From positions 1-37,022 of the forward strand of contig NZ_JAIVLG010000011.1 in NCBI RefSeq assembly GCF_020524545.1: a DNA stretch of 37,022 nucleotides. The letters run 5' to 3'. A program made the position numbers and the translations under genes. The notes beneath the pieces were generated by a model that did no database searches, was not told the origin of the DNA, and saw only the letters and a list, made by a program, of their open reading frames with translations. Positions 31,905-37,022 of this stretch are shown here, piece after piece; the first letter of the stretch is position 1, and every line of letters begins with the position of its first letter. The DNA is from Microbacterium paraoxydans (GTDB lineage Bacteria; Actinomycetota; Actinomycetes; Actinomycetales; Microbacteriaceae).

Positions 31905-32378
31905 ATGAGCGAGACGGTTGATCCCACGAAGGCTGCGGCCGTCGATGAGGCTCTCACGAGCCCGCTGCACCTGCCCCACGACGCCGCGAGCTGCCCGAAG
32001 TGCTTCACCGAGCTGCAGCAGAACCGCAACTTCTGGACCGCGCGTCCCGACGGCTCGCGCCTGGTCGGCCTGGTCGTCGCACGCGAGGGCATGCCCTCCG
32101 TCGTGAAGCAGCGCGAAGACCTCACGCGCTTCGGCGTCCCGATCGAGGGATTCCGTCACCCGGCACCCGACATCCTGGAGAGCTGGAACGACCGTCTGGC
32201 GCGTCTGATCTCGACCTTGCGCACGGGCGATGTGGTGGTCGTCGCGAACATCAAGGCCCTCGGCCTCGATGCCGAAGAAGGAGCCCGCACCGTCGCCGAG
32301 CTGCGCCGCCACGGCATCATCGTGAAGGTGCTGAACCACGACGCACGTCACCTCGCCGACGCGGCCTCCGCGCGCTGA
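31905..32378 (+). CDS. degenerate resolvase-like (serine recombinase N-terminal domain-like) protein
   Basis: Predicted 157 aa. The pattern VGLVVAREGMPSVVKQREDLTRFGV, then LISTLRTGDVVVVANIKALGLDAEEGARTVAELRRHGIIVKVLNH, follows the layout of a resolvase N-terminal domain. The catalytic Ser of the RVS motif and the DRLGRS arginine are missing, and there is no DNA-binding C-terminus. Recombination is therefore unlikely; a domesticated regulatory or structural role is possible. The N-terminal CPKC (about 25-28) is curious. The start has GGAGGT 6 nt before the ATG. Confidence 0.65.
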   Translation: MSETVDPTKAAAVDEALTSPLHLPHDAASCPKCFTELQQNRNFWTARPDGSRLVGLVVAREGMPSVVKQREDLTRFGVPIEGFRHPAPDILESWNDRLARLISTLRTGDVVVVANIKALGLDAEEGARTVAELRRHGIIVKVLNHDARHLADAASAR

Positions 32379-32411
32379 CGCCGCTCCGCGCGAAGAGACT
32401 ATGGCGTCGCG

Positions 32412-32498
32412 GTGGGCTTCAGCGTCGAGCCGAAGGCCGTGGCGATGGCACTCACCGAGCAGACGCTCCCGACCCTCGAGGTGACCGGCATTGACTGA
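32412..32498 (+). pseudogene. short coding remnant or small ORF between two genes
   Basis: From GTG at 32412 to TGA at 32498 the frame encodes 28 residues, starting VGFSVEPKAVAMALTEQ, with nearly all third positions G or C, as in real genes here. It runs in the same frame as the upstream gene after its stop and overlaps the TTG of the next gene by eight bases. It could be the C-terminal end of a deleted gene or a coupled small protein. Product not recognised. Confidence 0.35.
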
Positions 32499-33366
32499 TC
32501 GCACGCCCGACGAACTCAACGCGATCGCTCTCGTCCGTCAAGACCTCGGAGCGCAGTCTCCGCGCGACGCGAGCGCGGCCCGGATCGACGACACCGTCCT
32601 GCGGATGCATGGGCTGAAAGACCTCGGCAGTCGGCTCTGGGCAGAAGCCTCGGCGGTGAGCGACCGCGCGAAGTCGGAGGTGACCGCGCGGGTCAAGGCC
32701 GAGTACGGCCTACGGAGCCCCCGCAACGGTCTCATCCCGATCCTGGTGCTGTTCCTCACCTTCGCGGGCGCGATCCCGATCGGCTTCCTCAACGCCATCC
32801 GCCTCGGCTCCCCGGGCGGAGAAGTCACCGCAGCGATGCTCACAGCGGGGATCGGTGTGGCCCAGTTGATCGTGGCGCTCAGCACCGGCATCCGCCCCGT
32901 CGCGCGTCCGACCGTTTTCCAGTCGAGGATCTCCGTCATCGTGCTGCTGATATCGGTCGTCATCGGCTTCGTGCTTACGGAAGGTGTCCCCCGCATCCTC
33001 TTCATCGTCGGAGCACTCGGCACGCTGTGCGCGGCCATCGTCCACACCATGACGCGCGCCCGTGACCCCGAGGCCACCGCCCGGATCGACGACGCGGAGG
33101 CGCGGGCGCGCACGGACGTGACGCGCACAGTCGATGCGGAGCGGCATCGCATGCGCACGGAGCTCGAGGCCGCGCTCGCCGGACGCGACGACATCGACAC
33201 GATGCGGCGCACGCGCTCGCTCGCGATCGCTGCTTTCCGAGAAGAGGGCGGCAAGGCGGACGATGCTGACCCCGCGGCGCTCCCCGGAGAGTACATCATC
33301 CGCAACAACACGAACCGGTGGCTGCCGCTGGACGAGCAAGGGCTCTGGCCTCCGTCCGACCGCTGA
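32491..33366 (+). CDS. membrane protein of unknown function
   Basis: Predicted 291 aa. A helical cytoplasmic N-terminus (about 1-75) is followed by four hydrophobic helices (about 83-105, 110-132, 145-165, 168-188) and then a cytoplasmic region with a coiled-coil-like charged stretch (about 190-250; ARTDVTRTVDAERHRMRTEL) and a polar end. I cannot name the family. The TTG start at 32491 is supported by GAGGTG 7 nt upstream and by overlap with the small ORF before it. A terminator follows at 33380. Confidence 0.7.
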   Translation: MTDRTPDELNAIALVRQDLGAQSPRDASAARIDDTVLRMHGLKDLGSRLWAEASAVSDRAKSEVTARVKAEYGLRSPRNGLIPILVLFLTFAGAIPIGFLNAIRLGSPGGEVTAAMLTAGIGVAQLIVALSTGIRPVARPTVFQSRISVIVLLISVVIGFVLTEGVPRILFIVGALGTLCAAIVHTMTRARDPEATARIDDAEARARTDVTRTVDAERHRMRTELEAALAGRDDIDTMRRTRSLAIAAFREEGGKADDADPAALPGEYIIRNNTNRWLPLDEQGLWPPSDR

Positions 33367-33370
33367 CCGC

Positions 33371-33431
33371 GAACGACGAAGAGGGCCGACCATCCTGGTC
33401 GACCCTCTCCACGAATCCCTGCTGCGCGTCA
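33371..33431 (-). repeat. 61-bp repeat containing a terminator, copy 1
   Basis: Nearly identical to 36909-36969. It contains the inverted repeat AGAGGGCCGACC/GGTCGACCCTCT (33380-33408; one mismatched pair, loop ATCCT) and runs up to the stop codon of the first lipoprotein gene. It also serves the converging membrane-protein gene. Confidence 0.8.
33380..33408. terminator. bidirectional terminator
   Basis: 12-bp stem with one mismatch and a 5-nt loop, 13 nt past the stop of the forward membrane-protein gene and 20 nt past the end of the minus-strand lipoprotein gene. Confidence 0.65.
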
Positions 33432-34139
33432 GTCGCCGTAGGGCGCCACGGGGAAGTCGGTCTGGGTCGGCTGCGGATCGATCGGGGTGCCGTCCTCGTT
33501 GTAGTAGATCGGGCTCCCCTCCTCGGGGAAGTAGAACCGCGGCTGCCAATCCGGTCCCTCGAAGGCGGGGAAACGCAGCGACGCTCCCTTGTACACCAGC
33601 TCGCCGCCGAAGACCATGTCGGAGAGATCCGCCGCATCGCCCGGCATGCAGCCAGGAGTCGCAGTGGCCCAAACCGTGTTGCGTCCCGGCCAGATGGTGA
33701 CGACTCCTCGACCGACATCGCCGCCGGTCCCGATCACGTTGATCTCCTGCCTGTCCCCGTCGCCGAATGTTGCGGTATCCGCCGATGCCCCTACCTCCTC
33801 AAAGGCGGCGGACGCGGCAGCGACGACGGCGTCCACATCGATCTTCTCGGAGGGCTCCCACAGTCGCGCCCAGGAGAAGGTGTAGCCGGACAGCTCTCCG
33901 TCGACTCGGCAAGCGATCGGGGATGCTCCGAACGATCCCTGGTCCACAGCCCAGTCCCCCTCGTGGACAGCCATGATCACCGTGTGCATGGCGGTGGCGT
34001 AGGCGGTGTAGTTCTTCTCGCCGTCCCGATACAGCTCGTCACCCGTAGGCGCTGCCGCAGACCCGCAGCTCGTCATCATCGTCACCAATCCGACGACTGC
34101 CGCCGCCTTCATCCCGCGCCGCCGCAACCTACCGCGCAC
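33429..34139 (-). CDS. putative lipoprotein, tandem copy 1 (possible immunity protein)
   Basis: Predicted up to 236 aa from a GTG at 34139. An alternative ATG at 34112 gives MKAAAVVGLVTMMTSCGS, a lipoprotein signal with a lipobox-like TSC. The mature part has conserved blocks shared with copy 2: GDELYRDGEKNYTAYATAM, HTVIMAVHEGDW, DRQEINVIGTGGDVGRGVV, IWPGRNTVWATATPGCMPG and FYFPEEGSPIYYNEDGTPI. I do not recognise the family. The stop of copy 2 is 3 nt upstream, so the two are one operon behind the DUF1023-type hydrolase. An immunity role is inferred from position. Confidence 0.75.
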   Translation of the reverse strand: MRGRLRRRGMKAAAVVGLVTMMTSCGSAAAPTGDELYRDGEKNYTAYATAMHTVIMAVHEGDWAVDQGSFGASPIACRVDGELSGYTFSWARLWEPSEKIDVDAVVAAASAAFEEVGASADTATFGDGDRQEINVIGTGGDVGRGVVTIWPGRNTVWATATPGCMPGDAADLSDMVFGGELVYKGASLRFPAFEGPDWQPRFYFPEEGSPIYYNEDGTPIDPQPTQTDFPVAPYGD

Positions 34140-34142
34140 GCG

Positions 34143-34859
34143 TCAGTCGCCGTAGGGTGCCACGGGGAAGTCGGTCTGGGTCGGCTGCGGATCGATCGGG
34201 GTACCGTCCTCGTTGTAGTAGATCGGGCTCCCCTCCTCAGGGAAGTAGAACCGTGGCTGCCAATCCGGTCCCTCGAAGGCGGGGAAACGTAGAGATTCGC
34301 CGTCGGACAGCTCGCCGCCGAAGACCATGTCGGAGAGATCCGCCGCATCGCCCGGCATGCAGCCAGGAGTCGCAGTGGCCCAAACCGTGTTGCGTCCCGG
34401 CCAGATGGTGACGACTCCGCGACCGACATCGCCGCCGGTCCCGATCACGTTGATCTCCTGCCTGTCCTCGTCGCCGAGAATCGACGTCTCGGCGACGATC
34501 CCCACCTCGTCGAAGCCCGCCTTCGCCGCGGCGACGACCGCATCGACATCGATCTTCTCCACGGGCTCCCACAGCCGCGACCAGCTGAAGGTGTAGCCGG
34601 ACACCTGCCCACCGATCCGACAGGGAATGGGCGACGCACCGAAGGAACCTTGATCCACGACCCAGTCCCCCTCGTGGACAGCCATGATCACCGTGTGCAT
34701 AGCGGTGGCGTAGGCGGTGTAGTTCTTCTCGCCGTCCCGATACAGCTCGTCACCCGTAGGCGCTGCCGCAGACCCGCAGCTCGTCATCATCGTCACCAAT
34801 CCGACGGCTGTCGCCGCCATCAGTCCGCGCCGCCACCTACCGCGCATCCGCTGTCCCAT
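34143..34859 (-). CDS. putative lipoprotein, tandem copy 2 (possible immunity protein)
   Basis: Predicted 238 aa from the ATG at 34859, 4 nt after the hydrolase stop; an ATG at 34847 is also possible. The signal sequence ends GLVTMMTSCGS with the lipid-modifiable Cys. Most of the sequence is nearly identical, at DNA level too, to copy 1. Differences concentrate in the middle (SPIPCRIGGQVSG versus SPIACRVDGELSG, and the helix after KIDVDAVVAAA) and near GGELSDGESLRF. Close coupling to the upstream hydrolase gene argues for joint expression. Function unknown; a membrane-anchored inhibitor is a reasonable guess. Confidence 0.78.
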   Translation of the reverse strand: MGQRMRGRWRRGLMAATAVGLVTMMTSCGSAAAPTGDELYRDGEKNYTAYATAMHTVIMAVHEGDWVVDQGSFGASPIPCRIGGQVSGYTFSWSRLWEPVEKIDVDAVVAAAKAGFDEVGIVAETSILGDEDRQEINVIGTGGDVGRGVVTIWPGRNTVWATATPGCMPGDAADLSDMVFGGELSDGESLRFPAFEGPDWQPRFYFPEEGSPIYYNEDGTPIDPQPTQTDFPVAPYGD

Positions 34860-34863
34860 CCGT

Positions 34864-36528
34864 TCAGAAGTCGATGAGAGCGTACTCATCGCTGATCCAC
34901 CAGTTGCCCGCGTCCCAGAATCCCTGCGTACTGCCCTCGCCGCCGCGCTCGGTTCCCGCCTCTCCCGTCTGGATGATCTCGCTCACGTTGTAGAACGATT
35001 CCGATCCGGGTTCGAGGTAGGCACCGGGTCCGAGAGCGTCGTGCCCTGTCGCTGCCGGAAGGCTGCCTCCGAGCTCATCGACGCCACCGTCGCTGTCGAA
35101 CACAGTAACGCCGTCCATGCGCTCCGGGCTGACAGGATGCCCCACGCTCGTTCCTCGACCGATCCTCGCGACCGCGTCGTCTTCCGAGATCGTCGCGTAG
35201 ATCTGCGGGGGTTCGCCGTTGGACAGATTCGCGACGACCGTCGGGTCTTTCGGGAAGCCGGCCGATCCCACGGCGATGAACGACGTGACGCCCAGACCGT
35301 CGGGCTGTGATCCGATTGCGAGGGCGGCCGTCGTGCTGCCGTAGGAGTGCGCGATCACGTTCACGTCGGCGTTCGGAGACAGCGCGCGCACCGCCAACAG
35401 ATAGGACCTGAGCGACGCCGCACCGTCTTCCGCCCGGGACATCGCCGGCTCCTCCACGAGGTTCGGGGTGTCGTACCCGAACCAGACGACCGTGGCGGAT
35501 CCCTCGCCCACCCGAAGGTTGAGCGACTTCGCCGATTCACCCCAGGAGAAGAGATCCTCGACGTTGCCGTTCATACCGGGGACGAGCGTGTTGATCTCCG
35601 ACGCCGTCGACAGGTCGCCGTAAGCGACGGCCGCTGTCACCTGCTCGGAGCCACTCGGATCGAAGACGATGAGACTCGGGAGAGGGATACCGCCTCGCTT
35701 CAAGGCAGAGCGGACGGCGAGCAGTTCGTCCCGATGCGGGCCTTCAGGTTCGCTCTCGAGCAGTTCCTCCAGCCGCGCCGAGTTCACGCCGGCGCGCACG
35801 TCCCACGGGATGCCGTCGAGGTTCCCGATGATGGCGGGATGGTTGTCGATGAGCTCCTGCCGGAGCTCCGGATTCTCCGCCCACAGCCGGGCGATCTCGT
35901 CCGGGCTCGTCGCCGCGAGGAGCTCGGCGAGCAGGTCGCGCGCCTCGTTCGTCATCGCGGCACCGGCGCCGCCTGCCAGCTCGTTCAGCGCAGCCGCATA
36001 TGCGGCGTCCCAGTCGCCATAGTGCCGCTCGTACTGCACCCAGAGCTCGTCGAGCGCGTCCTTCGCCGCGTCGCGATCGCCGATCGCCTCGGTCGCCGCG
36101 TCGTTCGTGTCATCGATCGCGGACTGATCATCACCATAGGCCGCCGCCAGCGCTGCCCGTCCGGCACGGTCGGCAGCGGTGTCGAGTAGGGTCCATTCCG
36201 CATGCGCCGTCTCGATATCGTCGATCAGGTCGTTGGCCGGCTTCGCGTGCAGATCGAAGGCATCGGCGTAGCGCTGCAGGACGCCGGCGAGAAGCTGCGC
36301 CTCGGCGATGTCGCCCGGCAACAGCGCAGAGAGGTCATTCGCATCCGTGCGCACCGCCGTGACCGCGCGACCGACGCCCGGCAACTCCTGTGCGACATGC
36401 GTCGCCGTGCGCAGGTCGCCGAGCCGATCCGCGACGCGCGTGAACAGCAAGCTCCAATACGCCATCGATCCGCTGTTGCCCTCGAGGCGTTCGAGCGGGT
36501 AGCCCTGGTTCGGAGACGTGAGGCTCAC
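34864..36528 (-). CDS. alpha/beta-hydrolase (DUF1023 type) with helical N-terminal domain; possible type VII-style effector
   Basis: Predicted 554 aa. The N-terminal about 200 residues are almost all helical and Ala/Asp/Glu-rich, like WXG/LXG-type secretion domains; no signal peptide. A middle segment (214-300) with LWAENPELRQELIDNHPAI and IPWDVRAGVNSARL precedes the hydrolase domain typical of actinobacterial DUF1023 proteins. The nucleophile is S395 in IAHSYGS, an acid is probable at D450 or D451, and His is H496 in TGHDALG. It could act as a lipase/esterase. The GTG start overlaps the small helical gene by four bases (GTGA). Downstream are two duplicated lipoproteins. The arrangement resembles effector-partner-immunity modules of type VII systems, but no secretion machinery is in view. 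Confidence 0.85.
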   Translation of the reverse strand: MSLTSPNQGYPLERLEGNSGSMAYWSLLFTRVADRLGDLRTATHVAQELPGVGRAVTAVRTDANDLSALLPGDIAEAQLLAGVLQRYADAFDLHAKPANDLIDDIETAHAEWTLLDTAADRAGRAALAAAYGDDQSAIDDTNDAATEAIGDRDAAKDALDELWVQYERHYGDWDAAYAAALNELAGGAGAAMTNEARDLLAELLAATSPDEIARLWAENPELRQELIDNHPAIIGNLDGIPWDVRAGVNSARLEELLESEPEGPHRDELLAVRSALKRGGIPLPSLIVFDPSGSEQVTAAVAYGDLSTASEINTLVPGMNGNVEDLFSWGESAKSLNLRVGEGSATVVWFGYDTPNLVEEPAMSRAEDGAASLRSYLLAVRALSPNADVNVIAHSYGSTTAALAIGSQPDGLGVTSFIAVGSAGFPKDPTVVANLSNGEPPQIYATISEDDAVARIGRGTSVGHPVSPERMDGVTVFDSDGGVDELGGSLPAATGHDALGPGAYLEPGSESFYNVSEIIQTGEAGTERGGEGSTQGFWDAGNWWISDEYALIDF

Positions 36529-36818
36529 GACCCGTCTCCGCCCGTGAGCTCGACATCGAGCTGCGAATACTTGTTCGCGATGGCCGAGATCGCCGCGGAC
36601 AGGGCCCCCGCCGTCTCGATCCGGTCGTAGGCGGCGTCGTGCAAGGCGGACAGTCGTCGGTGCATCTCGAGGCGGAGGCCTGCGCGCTGCGCGGGGTTCT
36701 CGACACCGGTGTCCTCGCCTTGGAGGTTCGCCGCCTGCGTCAGCAGCTCGGTTGTCGCGGAGGTGAGACCGCTCGCGGCATCGTTCAACGCCGCGTAGAA
36801 GATTTCGACGTCTGACAC
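36525..36818 (-). CDS. small helical WXG100-like protein
   Basis: Predicted 97 aa, nearly all alpha-helical. It begins SDVEIFYAALNDAASGLTSATTELL, has a short break around GEDTGVENPAQ, then a second helix block to KYSQLDVELTGGDGS. This is the two-helix layout of ESAT-6/WXG100-like secretion partners, although the W-x-G turn itself is not evident. The GTG at 36818 has GGGGGG 6 nt upstream and a TAGGGT -10 at 36847-36852; the longer frame to 36848 would start before the expected transcription start. Translationally coupled to the hydrolase gene. Confidence 0.7.
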   Translation of the reverse strand: MSDVEIFYAALNDAASGLTSATTELLTQAANLQGEDTGVENPAQRAGLRLEMHRRLSALHDAAYDRIETAGALSAAISAIANKYSQLDVELTGGDGS

Positions 36819-36846
36819 GGATAGCCCCCCCGGTATCGCTGGCTTC

Positions 36847-36852
36847 ACCCTA
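36847..36852 (-). promoter_or_regulatory. -10 box of the effector-like operon
   Basis: TAGGGT on the minus strand, about 29 nt before the GTG at 36818. It would drive the small helical protein, the hydrolase and both lipoproteins. Confidence 0.35.
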
Positions 36853-36872
36853 TCCTGCTCGCGTCATGCGAG

Positions 36873-36896
36873 CCGATGGGGACAACTCCCCATCGG
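36873..36896. terminator. inverted repeat between two minus-strand genes
   Basis: Perfect 9-bp stem CCGATGGGG/CCCCATCGG with loop ACAACT, upstream of the effector-like promoter. Probably a terminator for the gene ending at 36967. Confidence 0.5.
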
Positions 36897-36908
36897 GCAC
36901 GCCCCGTG

Positions 36909-36969
36909 AACGACGGAAGAGGGCCGACCGTCCTGGTCGACCCTCTCCACGAAACCCTGCCGCGTGTCA
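36909..36969 (-). repeat. 61-bp repeat containing a terminator, copy 2
   Basis: Nearly identical to 33371-33431, with terminator stem 36918-36929/36935-36946. It likewise ends at the stop codon of a minus-strand gene. Confidence 0.8.
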
Positions 36970-37022
36970 GCTACCGGCGAGCTGCTGATCCAGATCCTGG
37001 ATCGCCCGCATCATGCCCAGCA
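36967..37022 (-). CDS. partial gene at the window edge (C-terminal 17 residues)
   Basis: Only the C-terminal end is in the window, reading LGMMRAIQDLDQQLAGS then TGA. Helical and Gln/Asp-containing, which would suit a small helical secretion-partner protein like its neighbour, but too little is present to assign. It shares the duplicated terminator with the lipoprotein gene. Confidence 0.5.
   Translation of the reverse strand, partial: LGMMRAIQDLDQQLAGS

Noticed and set aside
31905..32378. Active transposon or integron resolvase
   Set aside because: Catalytic residues and DNA-binding domain are absent and no terminal inverted repeats or transposase are seen.
33429..34859. Sequence assembly artefact explaining the tandem lipoprotein copies
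   Set aside because: The copies differ at many central positions and by a short length difference, so they are not one sequence duplicated in assembly.
1..37022. tRNA, rRNA, CRISPR arrays, insertion sequences, phage genes
   Set aside because: Looked for regularly spaced repeats, tRNA-like cloverleafs, transposase motifs and flanking inverted repeats; none was convincing.

Overview
The window reads as a chromosomal segment of a high-GC actinobacterium, most likely Microbacteriaceae and probably Microbacterium or a close relative. The reasons are the strong G/C bias at third codon positions, leaderless genes with a -10 box exactly 6 nt before the start codon, an IdeR/DtxR-type iron box, and the gene families present. 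All family assignments come from reading motifs; no database search was run.

Region 1 (about 1-3000) holds housekeeping or accessory genes on the minus strand: a membrane fatty-acid desaturase, a small unknown protein and an LtrA-family membrane protein.

Region 2 (about 3000-24760) is a large exopolysaccharide (EPS) locus. A forward operon encodes the initiating polyprenyl-phosphate sugar transferase, a membrane-anchored unknown protein, a 1231-aa secreted modular protein (fibrinogen-like, beta-propeller and FN3 domains plus two jelly-roll modules), a CDP-alcohol phosphotransferase, a Wzy-like polymerase/ligase and a Wzx-like flippase. Opposite to it lie a GT2 glycosyltransferase and a split PssD/PssE-type glycosyltransferase. 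Next come a Gfo/Idh/MocA oxidoreductase with an unknown partner, two secreted GH16 beta-glucanase-like enzymes, a Wzz-like chain-length protein, a CapK/PaaK-like ligase, a GT2-GtrA fusion and a TagD-like cytidylyltransferase. Together these could start, build, flip, polymerise, length-control and trim a surface polysaccharide, possibly carrying a CDP-derived phospho-alcohol.

Region 3 (about 24770-33370) holds core and accessory genes: an iron-box-controlled SIP-domain protein, a glutaredoxin-like protein, an MFS transporter, an aldehyde dehydrogenase, a possible 14-aa ORF, proline iminopeptidase, a zinc metallopeptidase, malate dehydrogenase, a degenerate resolvase-like protein and a membrane protein.

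Region 4 (about 33370 to the end) looks like a type VII-secretion-style effector module on the minus strand: small helical proteins, a 554-aa protein with a helical N-terminus and a DUF1023-type alpha/beta-hydrolase domain, then two almost identical tandem lipoproteins that could be duplicated immunity proteins.

The most unusual signal is a set of RNA-hairpin-like inverted repeats in the 5' leaders of EPS-locus transcripts. Their stems differ in sequence but compensate, while the loops keep a G-rich motif (GTGGG, TGGGGA, GGGGA). Several abut or cover the ribosome-binding region. I saw no such leaders in front of the other genes, many of which are leaderless. This suggests a shared post-transcriptional control of polysaccharide production by an unidentified RNA-binding factor.
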